NCBI GenBank assembly: GCA_027596075.1
Contig: JADGJC010000393.1
Coordinates: forward strand, 8,834 to 33,100
Direction: 5' to 3'
DNA from: Rhizophlyctis rosea
Lineage: Eukaryota; Chytridiomycota; Chytridiomycetes; Rhizophlyctidales; Rhizophlyctidaceae
DNA length: 24,267 nucleotides
Shown here: piece after piece, positions 1-10,889 of the stretch
How the letters are laid out: each line of letters starts with the position of its first letter
Numbering within the stretch: the first letter of the stretch is position 1
The notes under the pieces: model-generated
Seen by the model: only the letters and a program-made list of their open reading frames with translations
Told to the model about the DNA's origin: nothing
Database searches by the model: none
Translations under genes and position numbers: made by a program

Positions 1-56
1 CTCGAGCTCTTAAAAGCTTCTCGTACACAAAGCCATAACACCGACCTACAGCACCT

Positions 57-802
57 TCAACATTTTTTAATATTTAAATTTTTATTTTTAAATATTATAT
101 TTGGCCTTGGTGCTAACCCCAAAGAGAATGCACGTTTGCTCTGAAGTGTGTTAAGTCTCCTCTGCCCTTGCGTTTTGATAGAGCAACTTAGCGCAAAATT
201 CAATGACAATTCTGTGGCTGGGTTGTCTGCAACTATCTTTCCCGTCTTCCGAAACGTCGCTGCAGAATTACGAAGCAAGTTTCGCAAGCGCCCATAACGC
301 ATTGAAGGCTGTTTAGCGTGTTCTTCATGCAACATGCCCCGCCTCTGAACTATCTCTATAGTAGTGCTTCTTTCTCCATGGACGATCGCGTCGCAGCTGA
401 CAGCTACGCATGTCCCGGGATGAGTGTAACACTTATGACCATCTGTATGCCTTTTAAACGCAGATGACAGTATAAATATCAGCGTTTGTTCATCTCCATT
501 GAAGTTCATAACCGCCGGGACTTGATCAACGATTTTTTTCATCAGACGCAAAAATAGCGTCCCGAGGTGACTTCATCAGCACTCCGCCAAGTCCGCCGCA
601 ATTTTTTTATGAGTATCTCCGCGGTTAACTGTTGCATTTGAAGCTCAATCCCCCGAACGGTCACATCTTGACGCACGAGTTCGGTCGACGAAAATGCACC
701 GGCGCTTGAATGCAACATATCAACGCTCCAATCAAATGACAGTGTTGTACTGATGTCGGCAATCGTTTTTTGGTAGCTGTCGACTTTGCATTGTTGAAAC
801 AT
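57..802 (-). pseudogene. Possible broken or spliced gene, unrecognised
   Basis: Two overlapping minus-strand frames (802 to 542, 86 codons; 551 to 57, 164 codons) have protein-like composition. They follow one another in different frames, as expected from an unrecognised intron or a frameshift around 542-551. The upstream piece starts with MFQQCKVDSYQKTIADIST and the downstream one with MKKIVDQVPAVMNFNGDEQ. I recognise no domain. The end of the downstream frame runs into very AT-rich sequence and is probably not coding. It could equally be chance open frame. Confidence 0.22.
68..97. repeat. AT-only inverted repeat, 11-bp stem
   Basis: TAATATTTAAA at 68-78 is the exact reverse complement of TTTAAATATTA at 87-97, with an 8-nt T-rich loop. 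It could act as a cruciform or a polyadenylation-rich segment; no function is shown. Confidence 0.6.
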
Positions 803-1198
803 CCATGTGCGTAGTGCGCCGAGTATAGCATATCGCTGGATTGACTTCTTAAGTAGGACCTAAGACTCTGTGCTTGAGCTTCGAGAATGCAGAAACTGTT
901 TCTTTTACATTGTCCAACACGCTAGACCCCGACAGTCTTGAGTTGTTTGCCCTCGACCCATCTAAAAGCTGCGATAGGGAGAATTCGACGGCGCTATCAT
1001 GACACTCCCGTTGTAGACTGCAGGTCCATACAGAGCATCAAAAGTTTCATTTTGACTGTGGAGTTTGCCGACATCAACCTTACGTTGCTATCCGTATTCA
1101 GGGAAAACGTCGAGAGTGTTCATAACGGAGGCGCTGGACAACTCATCTCAAAGAATGAATTGGGCTCAACTCGAGTTTTCCATTCCTCCTTTCTGGCC

Positions 1199-1465
1199 CT
1201 AATCAATGACTGGTCCTGCCTGTGCACTGGCTGGGGCATTTGCTTCAGTCCTGCAATTGACATTTAGTAACCCTATAAGATCGAGCCATAACGCTTTGGC
1301 AACATTGTTTGCCAGCCTCCCCACATTCACGCCGGAAAAAAGGAACCATATTACTCTTATCCCCTCCTCGATAACTTTGTCCCGTACGAGGTTGAATTGA
1401 GTTGCTTTCCTTTCATGACACCTCACCACTGCTGGCGCACTTGGCTGGGGCATGGAATGTTTCAA
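1199..1465 (-). CDS. Hypothetical open frame, unrecognised
   Basis: This is an 88-codon minus-strand frame with a plausible helix-like segment (GIRVIWFLFSGVNVGRLANN). Downstream on the same strand, around 1000-1140, another stop-interrupted but protein-like stretch continues. No family is recognised, and there is no convincing intron joining the pieces. It may be an exon of a decayed minus-strand gene spanning about 57-1465, or noise. Confidence 0.18.
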   Translation of the reverse strand: MKHSMPQPSAPAVVRCHERKATQFNLVRDKVIEEGIRVIWFLFSGVNVGRLANNVAKALWLDLIGLLNVNCRTEANAPASAQAGPVID

Positions 1466-4400
1466 CCATGGTGGCGGGCTTTTTTCCTGATCATGATGAG
1501 AGAGGTTTTGGAGATACTCCGGAGATGACTACAGAGTAGGTGCTTTAGGTTGTGCAAAACATTCCAGATTCTGAACTGAATGGATAAGATGACCAAATGA
1601 TGCTACATGTGTCTATCTTACTGATCTCGCACGTACTGCATACTGCATCAACGGTGATGGACGTCGTTTTCTTTTGCCTTTAAGCATCATCACAGCAATC
1701 ATACAGGTAGCGAGTCGATTCGAGTAAGATAGAACTACAGCGGCAAAAGTCTATCCAATCCTTCGACTTTATGCCTTGGTCCAGCGTTACACAATAGGCG
1801 GGTATCAAAATGATATTTGGGTGTTCTCCAATGCAAGCATTGCAGCTTGGTTATCCGCATTGCCCACTTTGCAAATACTGTACATTTGTTTTGGGTCCAA
1901 AACTTCAGCGTATGGGTTGCTTCGCTGCGCCGGCGAGTTGCATCTCAACTTTGTGAGATTTCCACCAACGAGAACACCATAGCCGACCGTCGCATCGACT
2001 TCCTTTCATGATAGCGTTGGGAGTATTCATCCACGGCGGTGACATTACCGTGACTGGCGGCAGCAAACCTGTCTCGCCTATCCTTGTACGGAGAACGGAT
2101 GTGTGCGATTATTTTTCACGCATCTCAAGCTCTTCAAACGAGTTCAGAATCTCTGCCAGACTAGGGGTTGTATACAAGATAACAAAAGCAGGATATCGAA
2201 AGTTCGCTCTTGGTTGGTTGTGGGGGAAAGTTACAAAACCCAACCGATCACTTGAATCCAGCTAGTGGCACCCACAACAGAAGTCACTGTGAGGCGCCCG
2301 ATATTCCATGATCTGTTTTTCAGCATTCCAAAGGATACAAAGCACTATTCACTTTTTCAAGATGTGAAGAATGCTTTCTCCTTCAGTTGTGGCATTGCCG
2401 GAGCGGAGTTCATGCTTGTGAGTTGAAAGAGCCGACTCAGGTACGCCAGTCGTACAGCCACGAGCGCCTTCTGCGCAGCATTGGCAGAGGTTGAAGCGGT
2501 GAGTGACAAGCCTCAGGTAGTAGGGTGAAGCTAAGAGGGATGTTGAGCCTATTAGCGTCCATCTTCTTGGTCGCGTTAAGCCATTGCCTGTTTTGATTGT
2601 TTGGGTGCCTCAACTTGCACAGAGAGAACCGAGTAATGCACACAAAACTCACAGAAAGAACCTAACTTGAGCAGTCTTCTGAGTCATCTCTCAGCGGTTA
2701 AAGCTGTTCGGGCAGAGGCCCTTCAATACCTTTCACTGGCAGTGTCACCCTTGGCAGCGTTGACGTCATGTGTTTGAACATCAGCCTCCTTTTTTACATG
2801 AGCACGATGCGAAAATAGCTGGCTCCATCGACTCTGTCAAGCGCCGTTTTTATGTGAGGCGTTCGTGACTGCAGCGCAGAAACTGCAGCAGGGGAGATGT
2901 TGAATATCCGGACACAAACCTGGTCGGGTAACTTCCCTAGTTACTATTTGTTTCCAGATCTACGGATGGAGAAAAAGAAGGACCGCAACATCATCGCATG
3001 GACTCAATCGTTTGACAAACTTCTGACTTGATCCAATGAATTTAGACTCAGAAGACTCAGTGATGAACCCTGAACTCCTTGTTGCTCAAAGTGCCCTTTC
3101 TCCAGCCTTGCACCATGACCGTGCAGACAAATCAATTACATCCTTGATTTGAATACATCCAAGGTTATCATGTAAATACTTCGGTTCCGTTTCGATTTGG
3201 CCGGCACATGATTCAAGTCGAGGTTATTACTGCGTGTTGCCTGTGCAAAAAAGGAGGGCGTTTGTTGGCGGACGATGATGGAGCCATTTGGCGGAAGCCG
3301 TGCACCCATCGCGACAAAGTTTCGAGCGAGCACTGAATCAGTTGACGGGCCATCATGCAAGTGTTGCACATCATGCACAGCAATTTTCTGCGTATTCATT
3401 TTGGGCATACTTGAGTCTTGGAGACAGAAATTGGATCTGGTCCTCATCTTCAATATTGCCGTTGCAAAAAGGGGTTCATCACCAACGATAAGAAGATAGG
3501 CTTATGACTCATGGGTGTTCACGCTTTCATTCCTTTGAGAGTTCATCTTTGGTAAATGACAGAGTTTGGTCCATACCCAAGGCAGGCAAGGTACTAAGGT
3601 ATGCAAGTTTACGTGACGTCTCCTATGGGCGCAACGGCACATCTGAGCAATCATGAAGCCGGTCAACAAATGGGAATGCTGGTCCTGGCCGCACAAGTGG
3701 AGCTTCGTTACAGCATAGCGTGGTATGCGGTTGCCGACATCCACTTTTTTTAGTGACGACCGTGACCATAGATGCAACAGACTAAGGCAGAGAAAACGTT
3801 TCCTGCTGGGGTATCCCACTCACGAAGTAAACTCAAAAGCGCGAATGGGGTTGATGATGCAATTTGGGTGGAGATTCTCCATAAGTTTTCTCGATTGTAA
3901 TCCGGTCTCGATCTCTATGCATCATATACGCTTTCCTCTGGAACTGCGTGCCAGATCCCCATCCAAAAAGGGATCGATTGCCATCATATGGGCTGGAATT
4001 ATTCCCCCAAAGATTCGGTACAAAAATCAGCGAGATTGCACAAACATAGCTTTGAAATATTTACCGCTTACCCTCCTAAAAGTGTACCATGTGCATAATG
4101 TGCACACTCAAAGTTATCACGTCCTGTAGAGCTAACCCGTCAGTAGAGGGACAAGAAACATGTTGTGTACGGCTATAGAGATTCAGAGTCAAAATGACTA
4201 CATAATGAGTAGAACGCCGCCGGGGAAGGAACTTTTAACATCAGTAGTTTGAGTTCAATCGGAAGATCATCACCACCTCAGCGCTGCTCGGGGTGGTGGG
4301 TTCTGGCGATACAGGACCGTGAGAAAGTACACATGAGGATGAAAAAAGTGCATATCACTGGTCAATAGAATACAACTCTCTATAGCAATAAGTAGTGATA

Positions 4401-5063
4401 TATTGGATACTATCTATAAGTATAGTGAGTATATACGGTGTGAACTGTGTGAGGACCCCCTTTCGAAGAGTGCCTTTTCACAATGGATCCTGTGGTTGGA
4501 TTACGTCAGCGACTGTTGTTGACTCACACTGTGTCATTCAACTGCGCCCATGTGACCGCCGGTGATTTGTGTCACATACTACCGTGATTGAAGGTTGATA
4601 TGACGTGAATCCTATCGAGGGGGTTGCAGTCCCGCGCCCCCCCATTCCTACAGCACCTTATCAACCCCATCCGCATTGGCTGCTACAGTGCTACCCATAC
4701 ACTAAGGGTGTCCTCACCGTGCCTCGTGTTAAAACCCACTCTACTTGGCTCAAGCCTGAAACCTCGTTCTATCTATCAATTCAACAACTCGCAAACAGGT
4801 GAGTTCTAACACCTCAAATGAGAGGGGAGTGTCACAACTTGCAGGGTCCCTGCTCTTCTGGGACAGTTGGGACCTTTCTTTCTCACGTTCCCACATCATA
4901 GTCCATGTTACAGATCTCCTAACTAAAGTTCGTTCAATTTCTCAAATCACACTTTCCCACCCTTCCGCAAATATACCCCTCCTCACGTACTCCTCCCCTC
5001 GTCACAACGGCGGCCCCAAAACCCTCCTCCTTCGAGCTCGTATCGCTCGCAAAACAACCAGGC

Positions 5064-8000
5064 ATGCCTCCAGCAGCGCCAGGTCAACCCCTGCCTACGG
5101 ACGCAGGCGTTCGTCGGCGCTCTTCATTCGAGCAACTGGGTGTCACTCCGCCCAACGAGCCGGTCAACACGAATGGAGACACGGCAATAGCTATTGCTGC
5201 TGAGGAGGATTTGGAACGCTTGATTAATAGTAATGAACACAGGAGGGATGAGGTGGAGGAAGACGAGAAACAGAAGCAAACTCGTGCAGAGTTTAGTTTC
5301 TTTCGCATGATTTTGTTGACTATTTCCCTGTTGGGAATGCAGTTTACATGTGAGTTCCCTGGAAGTGTTGCATCTGCAATGTGGGAGTCGCACAGGTATC
5401 ATAAGGCTGGACACCATAAGACATTTTGGTGCCCGTTCTTCTTTGGATCTGCCTATTAATTTTCACATTGTTTCTGGGATTGCTGATGGACGGGAAGGAC
5501 TTGCGTCCTTTGCGATGAATGGACCGGATGATGTAATGCAATTGTTTGTTTACATCTCATGGGTTTCGTTTACATTGAAGGAGCGTTATCCTGTGAACCG
5601 ATGGAGGTGTTTTCCACGCTTCGCTTTGGTAGATATCGGTGGAGTGATTAGATGGAACTGTTGCCGATGGAGACTTGATACAGATGCACCCCGGGCGGTG
5701 ACTGCACCCTTTGTCAAGTATCCGTCAATAACCATCGGTGCTGCAGGGACCGTCGAATTGGGATACGGCACACCGTATCTGCGATCATTAGGACTTCCCA
5801 ACTCGCTCACTGCGTTGGTATGGTTGGCTGGACCTCTATCAGGTAACATCATCTTGACTGTGACATGTTTGCTGGCACGCTCACCCAGCTCTTTCCGTCA
5901 ATCAGGACTGCTGATTCAACCCATTGTCGGAGTGTACAGCGATCGATGCACGTTGAAGTTGGGTCGAAGACGGCCGTTCATGATTGGTTTGTGAGGAGGA
6001 ACCTCTGACACTGAAGGAGGACAAAATGGGAACTAATAGTATTTCGCAATAGGCGGAGGCATCCTAGTCATAACATCCATCCTCCTCATCGCCTACTGCA
6101 AAGAGCTATCACACGTATTTCACGGAACAACAGACGACAAGAACCCAGCTGTACGTCCCTAACCCCCTCCCCTCTGACCTTCCTCACCTCCCCCTTGCGT
6201 ACTAACTCTCTCGAAACAGGTAATAAACACAACAATAACAATAGCAGTCCTAGCCTTCTATTTCCTCGACTTCTCCATAAACGCCGTCCAAGCCTCCTGC
6301 CGCTCCCTAATCGTCGACGCCGTTCCCTTATCCCAACAGGAAACCGCTAACGCCTGGGGTGGGCGGATGATAGGCATCGGTTCTATCGTGGGGTACCTCA
6401 CCGGTGGACTAAACCTCCCCTCCCTTTTCCCCTTGTTGGGCAACACACAATTCAAAGTCTTATGTTCGCTTGCTATTGTGTGGTTTTCGGTGTGTGTGGG
6501 GGCGACGTGTTTGAGTGTTAGGGAGGTTCCGTATGTTCAGGAGGAGGGAAGAAGGGGGGAAAGAGGGGAAGGGGGGAGGAAGTGGTGGAGTCCGTTGGTG
6601 GATATATGGAAGGCGGTTAGGAGTTTGCCGGAGGAGTTGCAGAGTATATGTAATGTGCAGTTTTGGAGTTGGTTGGGGTGGTTTCCGTTTTTGTTTTATA
6701 GGTGAGTTGGCCTTTATGGTCTTTTTTTTTCCCCTTTTGGCAGGTTGGAGGTGTTGATTGGGGTTTCAGAGGTCGCATATTTTTTTGGGGGGGGGCGGTG
6801 ATGGGAGGGGGATGGGGTCGATATCGTGGCCCCAAGTTGTTTCGGATAGGGAAGGGGGGGGCGATGGATTCTTTTTCCCTGGGGAGAACTCATGTTGAGT
6901 TTCGTTTTTTTTCTTGCTTCTGGGCGATTTGATGATATGATGTCTTTGTTCTGGGATCAACTCACTCATCTTCACGTTGAAAATGCATCTTTCCTTCCCA
7001 CAGCACAACCTGGGTCGCAGAACGCGCCACCCACGGGCACATCCCCTCCAACGACGACGACGACCTCGCGGGCACTCGTGCGGGGTCTCTCGCTCTTCTT
7101 TATAACGCTATTGTAGGAGTGGTAACGACGTTCGTCCTTCCGCTGATTACAATTCGGAATCACGAGGAGGGCCAACAGGAAGGGTGGAAGAAGTGGTTGG
7201 GCTTACCGCGCGTTTGGGCGCTGAGTATATGGCTTTTTAGTGCGCTTATGTTGGGTACGGGGGTCGTGAGTGGAGTGGTGGGGGCGACGGTTGTTATTGC
7301 TTTAAGTGGGATTTCTTGGGGTGAGTTTCTGGTTTTTGGTTGTGCTTTTCTTTTTGTTTCACCATTGGACTTTGCCGCGGGGCGGGGGGTGTCATCAAGT
7401 TCAATTTACAGCCATTTGATTGGTTTCCTTTGGGGGATGATACTGACAATCATTACTCATGAAACCCTTCATATTCAAAAAACCAGGAACGACACAATGG
7501 GTGCCCTTCACCCTCATCGGCGAATACATCTCTCACACCTCCACCCTCGACGACTCCTCTCCTTCACACGATCAGGATGAAGACGCAACAGCCCACACCC
7601 TCCCCTCACCATCCGGCTACTTCCAACTAGACGCCGAAGACGACGACGATATAGCGTCACAACCACTCAACCGTGACTCCTTCGACCGTCCCTCGACGGA
7701 TAGCACCACCCCACCTCCGCCGGTGATTTCGAAAGCTGCAAGAGGGGATAGGAACGAGGGACGAAGGGGTGTGAAGTTGGATGCGGGGATGGTATTAGGA
7801 ATCCACAACATTTACATAGTGCTGCCACAATTCATATCGACGTTTGTATCCTCCCTTGTTTTTGCGTTTTTAAATTGGTTGGCGGGGAGGAATAGTGTAC
7901 CTAATGGGGAGGGAGGAGGGGGAGGGGGGGCGGGAGGAGGGGAGGTAGATGTGTATGATGAGGTGGGGTGGGTTTTGAGGTTGGGGGGTGTGGCGAGTCT

Positions 8001-8088
8001 TGTGGCGGGGTTTATTGCGTTGAGGGTTAAGGAGGTTAGGGGGGCGGGGAGGGCGGGGAAGGTTGCGGTTTTTGTTGGTGGGCATTAG
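5064..8088 (+). CDS. GPH/SLC45-type sucrose or maltose permease, seven exons
   Basis: Proton-coupled disaccharide importer of the plasma membrane, in the major facilitator superfamily (glycoside-pentoside-hexuronide branch, with plant SUT and S. pombe Sut1). Exons are 5064-5349, 5747-5842, 5906-5986, 6053-6150, 6220-6701, 7004-7320 and 7487-8088. All are GT-AG with matching phases and give 653 aa. Visible family motifs are LGMQFTWTVELGYGTPYL in TM1 (about residues 88-105), the loop motif SDRCTLKLGRRRPFMIG (about 139-155), FYFLDFSINAVQASCRSLIVD (exon 5, written here minus its last residue for the family match), ANAWGGRMIGIG, VPFTLIGEYI (about 459) and GIHNIYIVLPQF before TM11. A Ser/Asp-rich cytoplasmic loop (about 470-550) and a Gly-rich loop near 590 are extra. 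The start is the first ATG after a CT-rich leader; the N-terminal 80 residues are acidic and cytosolic. The family is clear. Whether the substrate is sucrose, maltose or another alpha-glucoside is not. Confidence 0.93.
5350..5746 (+). other. Intron 1 of the sugar permease, open in the exon 2 frame
   Basis: The GTGAGT donor and CTGCAG acceptor restore the family sequence QFT-W-TVELGYG exactly, so splicing is well supported. At 397 nt it is much longer than most other introns in the window. Its third frame is free of stops for the whole length and runs straight into exon 2, with an in-frame ATG at 5515. Retention after exon 1 would instead stop at 5457-5459. Confidence 0.8.
6702..7003 (+). other. 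Intron 5 of the sugar permease, G-run rich
   Basis: This is a 302-nt intron with a GTGAGT donor and a CCCACAG acceptor; splicing joins FLFY to STTWVAE as expected for the family. It holds a run of nine G at 6787-6795 followed by further runs of three to five G up to about 6836, which could form a G-quadruplex on the transcript strand. No coding content is seen. Confidence 0.75.
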
Positions 8089-8960
8089 GGGGTGTGGGAA
8101 TGATGGATGTAATGGGTGGGATGGACGGGTGTGGGTGGTACCTTTTATGTAAATTTCGATATGTTCTCTCTTTTTTTGTTGTATGTTTGGATTACGGTAT
8201 CTGAATTATGGGTCGGCAATCGTAATGACTTGGAAAGGAGTGTGTCTGAATTTGGGAATCAGCGAATGGGAGGTTTCAGCCTTCATGGAAAAGCTCATAT
8301 CCCAATCTGTCGACGGCAAACCCACCTTTTTTTTTTTGTTTCCTGATTTGAGGTTTTGGCATATTCTGTTGCTTTATATTTGGCAGGTGGTGGCCTTTGC
8401 AATAGATGTTCCCGCTTGCAGTTGAGTAAAAACGAACCATACCAGCATTGCGAGTGGTCAACGAGAAGCACAAATCCTCATTGTGGTTGGCAGTGACACA
8501 GTTCAGATATACTCCCTTTTTGTTGTTTGACGATCCCTTGCATGTAATCATGGGATTCATAGCTGTCAACGGTAACGACCTTTGCACAGCTGAAAATAAC
8601 GGTTGTTGTGAAAGAATCGAACGGGCTGAAGTAGAAAAAAGACTATGCGTGGGAGATGCTAGGAAGAATACCGCATAGGGATATGTCCATCCACGAAGGC
8701 GCAAGGTTATTCGATGAGCGGAATCATCGGCGGTGTCCATCCATGACGCTAAACAAAAACCCCGGATTTGGAAATTCAAAAAAGCTGACTATGAATGAGG
8801 AAAAACAGCAACTTTGTAACCAGTGACCGCGCGGCAATTGGACGAATTACCCTCGCGGATTCAGAGAGCTCTGCCCTGCAGAGTCCCTTCCTTCATCCAT
8901 TCCGGTCTTCACGACTTGGAAGTCTCCATATAAACCAGACCATACCTCTCCAAGCTTGGA
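8089..8960. other. Intergenic region downstream of the sugar permease
   Basis: The first part (8089-8420) is T-rich and should hold the permease 3' end, including an 11-T run near 8327-8338. No AATAAA hexamer stands out. A 167-codon minus-strand open frame (8276-8779) has no recognisable domain and a Lys-rich end created by the T run, so I do not call it a gene. Nothing else is supported. Confidence 0.5.
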
Positions 8961-8969
8961 TCAACAGTT

Positions 8970-9795
8970 ATGAAGATCAATCAAGAGAACCCTCTCGGTC
9001 CCGCTCAATCGATTGGCAAGGCACGAGCGGCACGAAAGCAAACTGTGGATCAGGCTGATAATCGTCGCCTGATCTAAAGTGTTCTGGTTCTCTTGGCTGC
9101 GCTCTTTCTTGGAGTCTCGTTCACCTACTACAACAACCTCAGCCCGTCTCCCCATCGTCTTCGCCAGCGCCATCGACATCTGCCCTGACAGCCAAAGATC
9201 ACCAAACCAGCCTCCTCCAAGCTTACATGGAACAATTCTTCACTAATTGGACTTTTGCGAGAGTCCAATACTGTGATATCAACATTTATTACTCCACGGA
9301 CTACGGAAGCGACCGCCTATGTCCTATCGCTGATGGATTCTGCGGCGCACTCCACGGACGTGACAGTATCGTAATTCTGGTTCCGGGAGCCTCAACAACC
9401 ATTGGGTGACATCCGAAACCCCTCGCACACATAGACACATAACATAAAACATAAACCTCACTGTTGACTTCATGGCTGTGCCAAGTTGGCTCCCGCAGAG
9501 ATCTATGATTCCAAAAGGTTACGGATGTCACCCATTCCAGGCATTTGGTCCCGTCAGCTCTCCATCCAAATCCTTCGGCATCAGTTCAATGATTCCTTAT
9601 ATCGAGACGCTGTACGAGTCAGGCTATCCCATCGTCGTCCTCCAACCGACTACTCTGAACGACGACTACTTCGAAGCAGCGTTTCGGTGGATGGTAGAGC
9701 GCTGTGACCACCCACTCCTCGCAGTCAGCATCATTGCACATTCGTGGGGCGGGACCGTCGTCTTGGAAGCCCTTCCTAAACTCGAACCCGACCAG
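8970..9795 (+). pseudogene. Arb2/FAM172-like alpha/beta-hydrolase gene, apparently decayed
   Basis: The 5' part reads a Lys/Arg-rich N terminus (ATG at 8970), then a TAA at 9075-9077, then a clear single membrane anchor in the same frame (SVLVLLAALFLGVSFTYY), then a shift of frame near the C run at about 9150. From about 9155 the frame is open through MEQFFTNWTFARVQYCDINI and IVILVPGAS. It crosses a probable 80-nt intron (9406-9485, phase 2) into MIPYIETLYESGYPIVVLQP and the nucleophile-elbow-like AHSWGG (9736-9753). The order VPG, IPYI..L...GY.IVVL.P, AHSWGG resembles Arb2/FAM172-type domains. The frame stops just after a GTTTGA at 9796, and the usual C-terminal half is not found. The stop plus the frameshift suggest a pseudogene. 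Assembly error, or a gene starting at the ATG at 9227, are alternatives. The family call is moderate. Confidence 0.5.
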
Positions 9796-9799
9796 GTTT

Positions 9800-10296
9800 G
9801 AGATTCCGGTGAAGGGTAGCATACCGACTGTGCCCGCTGGTACTGACATTCATGAGGAAATTTCCTTGAACGGTGATTATGGAGGTATTCAGGAGGATTA
9901 TGGGTCCTCTCGCGGATGATGTAGAGTTCAATTTAAACGGGTACGAAGCCTAGAGATTGTGGCTAGCTGTAGCGTTTCTGGAATACATCGCGCAGGACAG
10001 AATAAGACCAACTGCTACCATGTTTTGCTGCGATAAACAACAAATCCTCACAAATATTCAGTGGGACTATACAAAACTGAATGACTCTCGTTTACACAAA
10101 GCACCCGAACTTCGCATTTACAACCAAAATATACTCCGATCTTACGAAGGCCCTCCTGCTACTTCCTCTGATTTGCTCCTTCAATCTTTGCACACTCCTT
10201 GCTAACCAACTTACATCCCAATATTGCACCCCAGCAATAGCATAGCAACTCCTCCCTCCCACAATCGCATCACCCGCTTCCCCTCCTGAAATCTAG
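9800..10296. other. Intergenic region, no gene supported
   Basis: It follows the truncated hydrolase. A short frame at about 9800-9918 contains PAGTDIHEE, faintly like the segment after the catalytic Ser in Arb2-like proteins, and could be a remnant exon. An 82-codon plus frame at 9957-10205 shows no domain. From 10205 the sequence is C-rich and should include the 3' end of the minus-strand Myb gene. Confidence 0.4.
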
Positions 10297-10885
10297 CTAC
10301 ATCTCTTCCCCCGGGCCGGTGACCTTCCTCCACTTCTTGAGCAAGCTGGTGTAGCGGGCGCGGCAGGCATGGTCGTCGCGTGTGCCAACTGCTTTGGCAA
10401 GCGTAGACCAGCCGGCACTGCGTACGAGTTGATCGGTGGCGTCAATAAGACGTGCGTCTTCGTCTGCTTTCCATTGGTTGTATGACCGACGGGGAGGGTT
10501 GGTATCAGTCGTTTGACGTTTCGCCTTCTTGTTGGGTGATGAGGAGGAAGTCTGTGGGTGTGACTGTGTTGGTCATTGTAGGAGATTGTGGTCAGTATTT
10601 GTTTTGGGATAACGGGAACCAGTAGCCCTGCTGCTCCTCGGACTGCTTCGATATCTTCTCACCCCGAATGATAGTAACTGAAAATAAAGTTGCTCTCAGC
10701 CTAGCCTTATCTGAAGATGTTGGCATCATGTTATGCTCTCAGTCTGACCTCGCACTGGCATCTCCTTCAGCCATCATGCTCTTAATTCCTCAAGCGAATG
10801 ACATAACGACATGTATCCGCAACCCTACCTGCTCGACGGTCTCGGAGTGCTCCCGCGCAGCAGGCTTCTTCACAGCCTTGGGCAT
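10297..10885 (-). CDS. Small Myb/SANT-domain DNA-binding protein, two exons
   Basis: Exon 1 is 10885-10829 (ATG, 19 codons, MPKAVKKPAAREHSETVEQ), ending at a CAG/GTAGGG donor. Exon 2 starts at 10551 (CCCACAG acceptor) and ends with TAG at 10297-10299, giving 103 aa. An acceptor 12 nt upstream (exon start 10563) keeps frame and would add four residues. Exon 2 carries a basic stretch NKKAKR, likely nuclear targeting, then one Myb/SANT repeat with spaced tryptophans: W-KADEDARLIDA, GWSTLAKAVG, and the recognition-helix-like TRDDHACRARYTSLLKKW. Such single-repeat proteins are usually transcription or chromatin factors, but no target can be inferred. The 277-nt intron also has a TTTTCAG that could give another splice form. 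Neither exon is long enough to stand out as an open frame. Confidence 0.78.
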
Positions 10886-10889
10886 TGTT

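Larger units (their letters stand above)
1..4940. other. Gene-poor region with no gene I can name
   Basis: Open frames here are short and overlap on both strands. None shows a family motif. The more coding-like minus-strand frames near 57-1465 are listed separately. The stretch 4380-4440 is AT-rich. A reversed CCAAT pentamer (ATTGG, 4675-4679) lies about 390 bases before the permease start and could belong to its promoter. From about 4930 to 5063 the sequence is CT-rich and is probably the permease 5' leader. Confidence 0.5.

Noticed and set aside
3725..4129. 134-codon plus-strand open frame
   Set aside because: No domain, no plausible splice partners, and an equally open opposite strand; composition looks random.
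8276..8779. 167-codon minus-strand open frame
   Set aside because: The Lys tract comes from a T run and no domain is seen. It probably covers the permease 3' region and spacer.
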